A stretch of 64,000 bases of DNA from Akkermansiaceae bacterium (lineage in GTDB: Bacteria; Verrucomicrobiota; Verrucomicrobiia; Verrucomicrobiales; Akkermansiaceae): contig JALOTY010000001.1 in NCBI GenBank assembly GCA_025457665.1, positions 62,001 to 126,000 on the forward strand, read 5' to 3'. This document shows, one piece after another, positions 37,101 to 44,435 of the stretch. Each line of letters opens with the position of its first letter. Position 1 is the first letter of the stretch. Below the pieces are notes generated by a model. It was given only the letters and a program-made list of their open reading frames with translations, had not been told where the DNA came from and searched no databases. A program made the position numbers and the translations under genes.

Positions 37101-39165
37101 TCATGAGATAGCCACTCTCCGGGCGTTCGCTACGGGTGGTCGGGTCCTTACTTGGAGTGAGGATGATGGGGTTTGGAGGTCAAATCCAATTCTGGCGGGA
37201 GCCAGCTATCGGTTCCATGCGCCAGGGGAGGTGGTGAAGAATGTGTCGGGTAATTACCGTCAGGCGGCGACTGATTCGATCTTCATGTTTTTGGTGGTAG
37301 GAATCTCAGGTCAGACGACGGTGGATGTGATTCGTAGCGTTGATGGTTTGAACTGGATCGTCGACACCCTGCCGATTCTCAATCAAGGTGAAGCGATAAG
37401 GTCTTTCAGCGCGTCCGATGAGGAATTCATCATCGGACTCGACAGCGGGCATGTGCTGCGATCCGTGGATGGTCTGAACTGGAGTCGCCATCAGGTGGTC
37501 ACTGGGTTCGTGCCGGATCAAGTGCTTTGGTTTTCGAACAAATGGGTCGCGGTGGGCCGGACCATGAACTCGGTATCAACTTCCCAGCCAGCATTGAGTC
37601 GCGTGGAAGTCTGGACATCGGAGAATGGTATGGCCTGGGCAAGGGCATTGCACCTCCAGACCGCCGTCCATCTCTCTGAGGCCCAATCCTTTTCAACGGC
37701 GCACGGGGTGATGAGATTCTTTTCGGGCACCGGTCAATGGCTCCGATCCACTGACGGGATCACGTGGGCCTCCGATCCATCATTCCAGAGTATTTTGGCG
37801 GGACGAAACTTCATTCCGCTCTCCGAACATCCAGAGGGCATCTTTGTGACTACGGTGGGCTCAATTTGGGTCATCAATCCCGATACTGGGAATGTTGTGC
37901 GCAACATCCGGTTGCGTTTTGGTGAGGAGGTCCGGTGGATCATGGGGTGGCCTCATTTCCTCGTCGGTCACCAGTGGATTCCCTACGCCGAGGAGGATCC
38001 CAGGTTGACAAATTTAGTCGTGGAGTCCGGAGACTACGGGGTCGGAGATAGCCTGCTGTTTAGAATCAGCGGAGCAGAGATCGAGGAGGAGACTCGTATC
38101 ATTTTCGCGCTGAATAGCGGGCACATGTTGGTTGATTCAGGGCGGTTTGCGCTGGGGGTATTACCGTGGTCGAGCGGGGTGCAGGTAGCGCCGGGTGTCC
38201 GCGAGTTTTTGCTCCCGTTGCCGCCCTCGGTGGAGCCAGGCAGTTTCAGGGCATCGGCTATGTTGGAAGTTCCTAGTGGTGCGGCGGATCTGAATCCTCA
38301 GAACAACCAGATCATTTCCCTGGATCGTCCGGTGAATGTTCCCGGTTATGAATTGGTGGTTCAAAAGCAGGGGCAGGGGCGTGTGGCGGCGAATGACGAG
38401 AGGCAGCTCTATCCTCTGGGAGCCGTCGTTCATCTTTCGGCTATCCCGGCGAAAGGGCATTCTTTAGTGGGGTGGTCCGGGGCGATTTCCACTTCCTCTC
38501 CCGGCATCGAGCTGAGAATGACGGAGGATACTTCTCTGGATGTACGGTTCGTGCCGGGTTGGACAATTGCGACTCGGGCCGTGGGTGGAGGAAGAATTGA
38601 TGGAACTACGGGTTTGGATATCATCGAAGATGGCAAGATTCTTCAACTCACTCCGCAATCGGTGGATCTTTGGCAATTCAGTCACTGGGTGGTGAATGGT
38701 GTCAGGGTGAATGGAGAGATCCTGAATCATGTCGCCAGTGAGGATGCTGTGATCAGCGGCGTCTTTCTGCCTGATTGGGTGGGGAGTCGTGCGTTGGCGT
38801 TTGCGGGGTCAGCGATCGGCACGGATATCTCATGGCAAGGTGACCCAGACGGTGATGGCTACTCCACGTATATGGAGCTTGTGCTGGGAAGGTCCCCGCA
38901 TCAGCCCGGGGAGCCCATTCGTCTTTCTCGCTTCGAAAGAGGGCTGCGTTTTGTTTTCCGTCGGCCGCAGGCTTTCGGAGAGCCTTACGTCAGGGCAGAG
39001 TTTTCTGATGACCTGGGTGCTTGGTCATCGCTGGTCCCCGAGCATGTTTCGATGAGAGTGCGAGCGGAGGAGGATGGTTATGAAACAGTCGAGATCACCG
39101 TGGATCCGACCAACAACGAGCATTTCTTCATTCGGCTGGCATTCCCGGAAAATCAACCCCGGTAA
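31105..39165 (+). CDS. Giant secreted S8 (subtilisin-like) protease with Ig-like, Asp-box-like repeat and InlB B-repeat-like regions
   Basis: IALVDSGVDHSD (Asp), RGHGHSCAQLIAGE (His), YVSGTSFSAAIVTGALAL (Ser); two YQWFKDGE Ig-like domains; many [ST]xDGxxW motifs; C-terminal GDPDGDGYSTYMELVLGRSP. Confidence 0.9.
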   Translation: MKIDNQSVGVRALYLFLVGIFVGLVWLSLHPRGEIKPVKAPVEGSEETSADVHPNRTSELVLDHSGASSLEEEAHEAGKVPLSSDSPNRSAVSATDDGKDVESYRAESPLDALGRSETISEHWPEGIPTAPGWHRRVRIVDAEFKEPLLRIEEDVLVQESDGKLAFISSKVVRATAADYLLLGAKDLQNTSSLPFSIEIAARSKTGRIKVPESSSPESLPKFLEKLRNDYGLEPEEDQIFSVSALPSDPWVGAGYAWHLENLGLLPGHKRGSDIAAEDAWAIRTSAQNTLIALVDSGVDHSDPEITPSLHQFNGETLGDNIDNDGNGYVDDVMGYDFYEQDATPTVARGHGHSCAQLIAGEANNNIASSGVTWRARILDCRIFGPSNLALVSDAVDAIDYARSSGAKIINLSWGYFGSAPVLEQALLRASADGIIIVTASGNEGNRYGLPAPARLAIPGKVVVAASTPDDKIATFSNVDGNLVDLAAPGVALPVIQETQMEYVSGTSFSAAIVTGALALGIEQFPGESVGRLIERLLATTDPIPASRTASGGRLNLGRFLGTPGLAIRNDTFSQRSIFRTGEGSWAGTNADATLETVDFGVTPQPTRSLWFEWVSPSSGFAQFSISAPSEAGGSLSVFKKDLLGMPGMRVAAGSDRFEIEVEEGDEYLILLDSLQPVSTRIGFSWSVPPANDLLDEAGVLSGLPLSIEGSTYGATSEEFEQGSSHHIYHGRASLWWRWTPGYAGTVQLLASPQHEVFLYEPITALPGQVVGDVPGAPPGYRLVSDGASRAVLEDEMEYLLLVVPQSESTRGSFVLTAHSGDTIQILNQPDHVEALPGETVKLSIEATSAAPLSYQWFKDGELVPFATYPTLSFQPVNPRTFGDYHVVVSNEFTEVVSEVVSVAPRNAPPRLVSSSQRTNLVLGQSVILRAEFRAASEIAYQWFKDGEIMPGFNSSEVALSQVTMDDAATYRLVATSAGGSRWVDIVVGVDSTPWNGWVERTPASTGRSPVISTRWLGNQAHAITQNEWLVSDNDGESWANEPVPGGIRINEARILENGRRLIYGYEIEFNQSSVYFVKDPGGEWVRIQPINDAGQNISIGGIEVFAGRFWARSGGWAGGLVSSLDGREWVQFSFEGEPVSLRDAVSFGSCMVVTTFSPFTLVLWPDGAVQKLQGNLWDCIHVPSGLYISTNTVKGFIGVDRQLVPVTEVPNIGLFAYGQMNGDRFDLLNTDREQGKKLITVWQNLTITSRSIGYSSSAYNGQKWIIGYLDGSLHIGDSLAGAPRVPLFSEPRASYNVLDHEILADTSDGLMHSSDGIRWNRLTVMGGSPVDEFEGTFLAPSIIPPSSLTSPIWEVASAVYARAGTRSSTVIANRSQLDSPYGLCLRIPRNGSSTDFDLQLRRRTGGGIQVTPVPTPRVVGSSTKADVLGGKWFIHFDQYPASSFVADSLGQWRSLESLGASVFSFKDNQFIAIQSPTLGFRSSNSVSWVPFVPTGLTARPSSIFAHAGFYFAKVGVHVMVSADGVHWSVGSPPILTDFITANQHTLFAATNDGRIFQPAGTTSSGPWVNLGAEYSQVTIQRNQSMVYEVTAGDLDGDLSVVELRMNDELIASVDAPPFRFMVPTGVDGNHAIEIAARDATGKVSRATSELIIVATAGGEAVSSNLPSFTKLVSFQGRVFGISSSGVLWTSDDGSNWHVVTTPVRSIRDLVVSNEAMVASTEGGFLTSRDGASWAYHFVKSGFTPHIYFKDGLFHRQEMPLLWIGAVEDYHWVSEDGSSWRIVNEPVRLPGEIWVDDSFGFRVSLNWTQRSAVTFDGGRSWTPVASGSFFPQYQVVEDGILMTSLGGLYRLSRGSIEWQMVRPQIGETTIADLVRADDRVFHLLPQAFLRSTTDGIVFVEHVPPPNRTPFNLFRHEGQWVAVSEDRISVSSDLQTWSVRHELRSVLGGGNSSRPPSVNRLPDGSVLVGGLGWTTNVLILDSNMDYEWVTPEASFELNRNAHEIATLRAFATGGRVLTWSEDDGVWRSNPILAGASYRFHAPGEVVKNVSGNYRQAATDSIFMFLVVGISGQTTVDVIRSVDGLNWIVDTLPILNQGEAIRSFSASDEEFIIGLDSGHVLRSVDGLNWSRHQVVTGFVPDQVLWFSNKWVAVGRTMNSVSTSQPALSRVEVWTSENGMAWARALHLQTAVHLSEAQSFSTAHGVMRFFSGTGQWLRSTDGITWASDPSFQSILAGRNFIPLSEHPEGIFVTTVGSIWVINPDTGNVVRNIRLRFGEEVRWIMGWPHFLVGHQWIPYAEEDPRLTNLVVESGDYGVGDSLLFRISGAEIEEETRIIFALNSGHMLVDSGRFALGVLPWSSGVQVAPGVREFLLPLPPSVEPGSFRASAMLEVPSGAADLNPQNNQIISLDRPVNVPGYELVVQKQGQGRVAANDERQLYPLGAVVHLSAIPAKGHSLVGWSGAISTSSPGIELRMTEDTSLDVRFVPGWTIATRAVGGGRIDGTTGLDIIEDGKILQLTPQSVDLWQFSHWVVNGVRVNGEILNHVASEDAVISGVFLPDWVGSRALAFAGSAIGTDISWQGDPDGDGYSTYMELVLGRSPHQPGEPIRLSRFERGLRFVFRRPQAFGEPYVRAEFSDDLGAWSSLVPEHVSMRVRAEEDGYETVEITVDPTNNEHFFIRLAFPENQPR
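34180..37790 (+). repeat. Degenerate [ST]-x-D-G-x-x-W (Asp-box-like) repeats, about 12-15 copies within the giant protease
   Basis: SSDGIRW, SADGVHW, SDDGSNW, SRDGASW, SEDGSSW, SVDGLNW (x2), STDGITW etc. in translated ORF. Confidence 0.8.
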
Positions 39166-39183
39166 GATTCTGAGGCAGACACG

Positions 39184-40062
39184 TCACTCGATATTCTGAA
39201 CCTGCTCGCGGATTCTTTCGAGTTCGGTTTTGGCGGCGACGACGTGTTGGGCGATGGCGGCATCGGTGGCTTTGGAACCGATGGTGTTGAACTCGCGGTG
39301 GATTTCCTGGCAGAGGAAGTCGAGTGGGCGGCCGGCGGCTTCGCTTCCTGCAAGATATTCGCGGAATTTCCTGAAATGGGAATCGAGGCGGGTGGTTTCC
39401 TCACTGATGTCGCAACGGTCGGCAAAGAGAGCGAGTTCGCGGAGGAGGCGTTCATCGCTGAGGTCGGAGTCGGCAAGGCCGGCATCGGCCAGACGTTTGG
39501 CGAGCTGTTCGCGGTAGCGGGCGGGCCGTGCGGGGGCGAGGGTGGCGATCTGGGATTTGAGGGATTCCAGGAGATCGAGGCGATGTTGGAGATCCTTGCC
39601 GAGATCGCGGCCTTCGTTGGCGCGCATCTCAAGGAGTTGTTCGAGGGCGGCTTCGAGGGCGGGGGCGATGGCTTCCCAGGCCAGCTTGGAATCGAGGTCG
39701 CGGCCCTCGAAATGCACGAGTCCGGGGGCTTTGAGGAAATCCGTCACGGAGGGCCGGAGATCGCGGCCTAGGGTCTTCGACAAGGCGGCGAAGGCGGCAT
39801 CGAAATCCGTGGCGAGAGCCGTATCGATCCTCACCGCAGAGCGATCCGTGGCGAGGGGGCGGTAATCGATGGTGATCTGGAGTCGGCCGCGGGAGATGCG
39901 GGTGGTGACGGCTTTGCGGACTTCGTTTTCGAGTTCGGCGAGGTCGCGCAGTCCCTGGATGACGATCTCGGTTTGCTTGCGGTTGACCCCGGCGATTTCG
40001 ACGGTGGCGGTGGCGTTTTCGGTGGTGGCCGAGCCTCGGCCGAATCCGGTCATGGAATGCAT
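39184..40062 (-). CDS. yicC: YicC/YloC family endoribonuclease-like protein
   Basis: MTGFGRGSATTENATATVEIAGVNRKQTEIVIQGL; C-terminal DFLCQEIHREFNTIGSKATDAAIAQHVVAAKTELERIREQVQNIE. Confidence 0.95.
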   Translation of the reverse strand: MHSMTGFGRGSATTENATATVEIAGVNRKQTEIVIQGLRDLAELENEVRKAVTTRISRGRLQITIDYRPLATDRSAVRIDTALATDFDAAFAALSKTLGRDLRPSVTDFLKAPGLVHFEGRDLDSKLAWEAIAPALEAALEQLLEMRANEGRDLGKDLQHRLDLLESLKSQIATLAPARPARYREQLAKRLADAGLADSDLSDERLLRELALFADRCDISEETTRLDSHFRKFREYLAGSEAAGRPLDFLCQEIHREFNTIGSKATDAAIAQHVVAAKTELERIREQVQNIE

Positions 40063-40086
40063 GTCAGGGGGAGCGGGAGATGGGTT

Positions 40087-41403
40087 TCAGTCTTTGGGCG
40101 GAAAGCGATTGGCATCGGGATCAACGAAGGGTTCCTCGTTGTCGGGTGAGTCTTCGGTTTCCGGGAGATCGACGGGATCGCCGCGGTCTTCGGTTTCCCC
40201 GCTTTCATCGAGCAGGGGATCGGCGATGAAATCTTCATCGCTGGAGCTTTCCGTCTCTGCGGTGGTCGTGCCTGCGGCAGCGGCGGGGGCGAGGAGTCTT
40301 TCGAGGCGTTCTTTTTCCTCGGCTTCTTCCTGTTGGCGGCGTTTGCGGTTGTCCCACCAGGCGAGCCAGATGCAGGTTTCGTAGAGGATGTACATGGGCC
40401 CGGCCATGAGGAATAGGGTGAGGACGTCCGAGGTGGGGGTGATCATGGCGGCGGCGACGACGATGGCGAGGACCGCGTAGGAGCGGGTGCGGGCCATGGT
40501 TTCGTAGGTGAGGACGCCGAGTTTCACCAAGGCCATGATGACGACGGGCAGCTCGAAGGAGAGGCCGAAGAGGAGGGTGAACTGGGTGGTGAAGGTGATG
40601 TATTCGCCGATGCGCCAGTCGTTGGAGACGCCCATCTGCAAGCTCCATTCGAAGAAGAAGACGAGGGTCTTGGGCAGGACGAAGAAGTAGGCGAAGAGCA
40701 CACCCATGAGGAAGAGGCCGAAGCCGATGGCCATGGCGGGCCAGAGGATTTTCCTTTCGTGGGTGTGGAGGCCGGGGAGGACGAACTGGAGGGTGAAGAA
40801 GAGGAGGAAGGGGAAGGAAACGATGACGCCGGCGAAGAAGGCGAGCTTCATGGAGAGCATGAAGGTCTCGGTGGGCTTCAGGGCGGACATGGTCATGATG
40901 CCTGCGCCAAGGCCGGTATCGGGATCGGCGTTTTTGGCGACGAGGGAATCGATGAGTTTGTCCAACTCCGGGTCCGAGGCTGCGGATTTTTCGAGAAACT
41001 CGGCGCGGGCGTCATCGGGGAGGCCTTTGGCGGCCTTCATGAGGCGCACGGCGTGGGAGAGGCGTTGTTCCTCGGGCGAGAAATGGGAGAGGAAGAGTTC
41101 CCGTGAGGCTGGGTCGAGATCGCGGGAGCGGTCGATGATGGCCTTGGCATCTTCCCAGGACTGGGCGGTGATTTCCTCGGGCAGGGTGCCTTGGGTGTGG
41201 GTGAGCCAGACGTCCTCGACCGGCTTGCGCAGGACCTCCATGAGATGGTTCTGGAGGGTGAAACAGGCGATCATGGAGATCACGAGTGTCAGCACGACGC
41301 GGGAGATCATGACCCGGAGATCCTCGAGGTGTTCGAGGAAGGGTTTCTCCATGTCGGGGTTCGCCTTGTCCCGCAGTTGGAAGACCTTTTTGAGAAGAAA
41401 CAT
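40087..41403 (-). CDS. tatC: Sec-independent protein translocase TatC (enlarged)
   Basis: PFLEHLEDLRVMISRVVLTL; PFLLFFTLQFVLPGLHTHERK; FGLSFELPVVIMALVKLGVL; AAAMITPTSDVLTLFLMAGPMYILYE. Confidence 0.93.
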   Translation of the reverse strand: MFLLKKVFQLRDKANPDMEKPFLEHLEDLRVMISRVVLTLVISMIACFTLQNHLMEVLRKPVEDVWLTHTQGTLPEEITAQSWEDAKAIIDRSRDLDPASRELFLSHFSPEEQRLSHAVRLMKAAKGLPDDARAEFLEKSAASDPELDKLIDSLVAKNADPDTGLGAGIMTMSALKPTETFMLSMKLAFFAGVIVSFPFLLFFTLQFVLPGLHTHERKILWPAMAIGFGLFLMGVLFAYFFVLPKTLVFFFEWSLQMGVSNDWRIGEYITFTTQFTLLFGLSFELPVVIMALVKLGVLTYETMARTRSYAVLAIVVAAAMITPTSDVLTLFLMAGPMYILYETCIWLAWWDNRKRRQQEEAEEKERLERLLAPAAAAGTTTAETESSSDEDFIADPLLDESGETEDRGDPVDLPETEDSPDNEEPFVDPDANRFPPKD

Positions 41404-41557
41404 CGGGTGGGGGGTGGATACTGGCGGTGGGGGCGGATCTTTCGCAAGCGCGGATCCGGGCTGAGGGTGACACCCGCGATCACGTAGGTGCTTAGGACTT
41501 CTTGATGATCGGCATTTCCTGTAATGCTGGGGCCCTGATCTTCACCCCCCGACATTG

Positions 41558-42661
41558 ATGAAAATTCACCCAGGATGGTTTGGCGGTTTCGTGGTATCGC
41601 TCGGAGTGCTGCCGATGCAGGCGGATCCGGTCTTGTTGACGCCGGGGTCGGCCACGTGGACCACGACGGTGCTGGATGGCGGGACGCAGACGGTTTTCAC
41701 GGTGCTGGACGACACCGTGCTGGACTGGGCGGAGTTCCGTTTGGAAGCGGGGAGTTCGATCCAGTTTGACGTCCTGGGTGGGGGTGGAGTGGTCAATCAG
41801 TTGGGCGGGAGTGGTTCGCACTATCTGAATGGCACGGTGCTTTCCAATGGGGTGGTGGGATTTTTTTCGCCTGAGGCGGATTTCGAGGTGAATGGCAGCA
41901 TCACGGCGAAATCGGTGACCTTGTCCACTCTGGGCACGGAGGCGGCGGATTTCCTGGATGGGGGCGGTTATCGGATGGCCGATGGCGGCGAGTTCAACTT
42001 TCTGACGGTGAATGGTGAGGTGAGGGCGACGGGAGGAGATGTGGTTTTGGCGGGCCGGCAAGTGGTCATTGGCGATGGTGCCGATCTGGTCGCGAGTGGG
42101 GCTTTGCGGATTGCGGGTTTGGATGCGGTGAGTGTTTCCGGTCAGGGTGCGCGGCGTTTGCGGGCGGAGGGCGAGGAGGGATTTGTGCTTCATTTGGGCG
42201 AAGGCCGGGCATCGCGGATCGAGATCCATGCGGGGCGTGAGGTGAATCTTCAGGGGACCCTGGATGCCGTGGGCGGCCGGGTGTGGGTCGAGGTGGGGGA
42301 TGAGGGGACGATCCGCTCGGAGGCGAGCGGCATCATCATGGGGGAAACGGTTTTCGATGGTTTGTTAGAAAAAGGGGTGGCGGTGGGGGCGAGCTCGGGC
42401 GATGCGCCTGGGGCGGTGAGCGATGGGGTCTTGGGTGTGCCGGCTTTGACGCGTCCTGACGGGACGAAGGTGACGGGACCGGTGCGTGTGGCGACTTCCA
42501 CGGCGGTGGGTGAGGCGGTGGCGCGTGGGCGGGCGAAAACGGTTTCGCGCGAAGGCAGTGGTGCTGGCAGGGCGGTCTTGCAGAGGTCTTCGTTTTTCGG
42601 CATGCGCGGGGCGCGTGGGGGCAATGCCAAGGCTGTGGAGCCGGAGAAGGGCCGACGTTGA
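41558..42661 (+). CDS. Small TpsA-like exoprotein with filamentous-haemagglutinin-type TPS domain
   Basis: Signal peptide; IQFDVLGGGGVVNQLGGSGSHYLNGTVLSNGVVGFFSPEADFEVNGSITAKSVTLST resembles FHA/TPS domain; followed by TpsB-like gene. Confidence 0.72.
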   Translation: MKIHPGWFGGFVVSLGVLPMQADPVLLTPGSATWTTTVLDGGTQTVFTVLDDTVLDWAEFRLEAGSSIQFDVLGGGGVVNQLGGSGSHYLNGTVLSNGVVGFFSPEADFEVNGSITAKSVTLSTLGTEAADFLDGGGYRMADGGEFNFLTVNGEVRATGGDVVLAGRQVVIGDGADLVASGALRIAGLDAVSVSGQGARRLRAEGEEGFVLHLGEGRASRIEIHAGREVNLQGTLDAVGGRVWVEVGDEGTIRSEASGIIMGETVFDGLLEKGVAVGASSGDAPGAVSDGVLGVPALTRPDGTKVTGPVRVATSTAVGEAVARGRAKTVSREGSGAGRAVLQRSSFFGMRGARGGNAKAVEPEKGRR

Positions 42662-42712
42662 CTTCGTGCGTGAATCCGGAGGGAAATCCCAAAACGGTTT
42701 GAAAGGCAAAGG

Positions 42713-44356
42713 ATGATTCGCGGTTTCATGGTGCTCTTGTTGCCCTGCTTTTTGCAGGCGGAGGTTTTGCCGGGTCTGGACCCGGCAAGGGAGACGGGTG
42801 AGGCGCAGGAGTGGTTGCCAGCGAGGCAGGCGGAAGAGGATGGGCCCGAGGGGGCGCTGTTAGGCGAGCGCCTGAGGGGCATCGATCTCGTGGCTCCGGG
42901 AGAAGTTTCGGCAGCGGCGGGCGAGGTGGTTTTTTCCGCGAGTCTGGAGGTTCCCTCGCCGGCCACCTTGCGAGCGCGTTTGGCGGAGGAATTGGGCGGG
43001 CCGCTGAGCGAGGGAGCGCTGATGCGGGTGACGGAGGTGGTGCTTTCCCATTGGGAGGAAGAGGGATTTCCGATGGTGCTGGTGCAGGTGCCGGAGCAGG
43101 ATTTCGGCACCGGCAGGGTGCGGATGGAGGTGGAGGTGGGTCGTGTGGGACGCGTGGGGGTGAAGCCGCCTGAGCATGGGGATGCGGAGCAAGTCCGGGC
43201 GGGGATTTCCCTGGAGCGTGGGGCGGAGGTGAGGAGTGATGATTTGATCGCGCAGATGGAATGGTATGGGCGGACGATGTTCCGCAGGCCGCGATTGTTT
43301 GTGGCTCCGGGGGAAGAGGGAAATACGGCGGATATCGTCATTGGTTTGGAAGAACGTCGGCCATGGCGGCTGATGCTGGGATACGAAAACAGCGGGCCGG
43401 ATGTGCTGGGGCGTGATCGGCTGGTGATGGGGGCGGCGGGACTGCTGCCCAACGAGCAGGTGCTGGCCTGGCAGGCGGTGGTGGGCACCCCGGCATCATC
43501 GCTGGAAGGCCAGGCGCTGCACTGGGAGATTCCTTTTGCGAAAAGCCACCAGGTGCTGGAGATCGATGCGGCTTATGCGCGCGTGGCGGCGGCTTATCTT
43601 TCCGCCGGGGTGCCGGTGGAGAGCGAGGGCAGCTCATGGTCGCTGGCTTTGATGCACCGGTTGCCGATGGGGGTGCATGGAGGGTGGATTCATCAACTGG
43701 GGCTGGGTTTCGAGGTCAAGGGGACCGACCAGTTTCTGCTCTTTGGCGGTGGGGGAGTGGCGCCGGGGGAAGTGATGCTGGCGCATGCACGGGTGGAGTA
43801 CGAGGTGCATCGTAGATCGGAGAGATCGATGCTGCGTCTCGCGTGTGGCATGAAAATGGCACCCGGCGGGCTGGGCGGGCGGAATGGGGATGCGGATTTT
43901 GCGGCATATGATCGCGAGGCGGATGCGAGCTACTGGATCGGGACGATCGAGGCGGATGCGTGGCGGGAAAATGAGGCGGGCTGGCGAGTGGGCGGGCGGG
44001 TCCGGGGTCAGGTGGCGGACAGTCGGCTGCTGCCGGCCGAGGAGTTTGCGGCGGGGGGCTACCAATCCGTGCGCGGGGCGGCGGAGCGTGAGGTGGGCGG
44101 TGACTGTGGTTTGCTGGGAAGTGTGGAAGTCATGACGCCTGCGTGGGCTCCGGTGAAGGGAGTGCGCTGTCGTTTCCTGGCATTTTCCGATCAGGCCTGG
44201 GTGGATGACCGCGGAGGAGCGGATTCATCGCTGGCCACCGTGGGGGTGGGGGTGCGGGCGCGGTTTTTTGAGCGTCTGGACGTCCGCCTGGATCACGGTT
44301 GGAGGCTCGATGAGGGCGGCGGGAGAAGCCATTTCGGGTTTGTTTTCGAGTATTGA
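42713..44356 (+). CDS. TpsB-like outer-membrane transporter (ShlB/FhaC/HecB family)
   Basis: POTRA-like regions (LSEGALMRVTEVVLSHWEEEGFPMVLVQVPEQDFGTGRVRMEV); AGGYQSVRGAAEREVGGDCGLLGSVEV; C-terminal beta-barrel ending HFGFVFEY. Confidence 0.82.
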   Translation: MIRGFMVLLLPCFLQAEVLPGLDPARETGEAQEWLPARQAEEDGPEGALLGERLRGIDLVAPGEVSAAAGEVVFSASLEVPSPATLRARLAEELGGPLSEGALMRVTEVVLSHWEEEGFPMVLVQVPEQDFGTGRVRMEVEVGRVGRVGVKPPEHGDAEQVRAGISLERGAEVRSDDLIAQMEWYGRTMFRRPRLFVAPGEEGNTADIVIGLEERRPWRLMLGYENSGPDVLGRDRLVMGAAGLLPNEQVLAWQAVVGTPASSLEGQALHWEIPFAKSHQVLEIDAAYARVAAAYLSAGVPVESEGSSWSLALMHRLPMGVHGGWIHQLGLGFEVKGTDQFLLFGGGGVAPGEVMLAHARVEYEVHRRSERSMLRLACGMKMAPGGLGGRNGDADFAAYDREADASYWIGTIEADAWRENEAGWRVGGRVRGQVADSRLLPAEEFAAGGYQSVRGAAEREVGGDCGLLGSVEVMTPAWAPVKGVRCRFLAFSDQAWVDDRGGADSSLATVGVGVRARFFERLDVRLDHGWRLDEGGGRSHFGFVFEY

Positions 44357-44435
44357 GGGCTGCGGGGTGAGGGCGGTGAGTCCGTCACCTTCGGGGGTTG
44401 ATTTGGTCGGTGGGGGGGCTCAGCATCCGGGCGCG

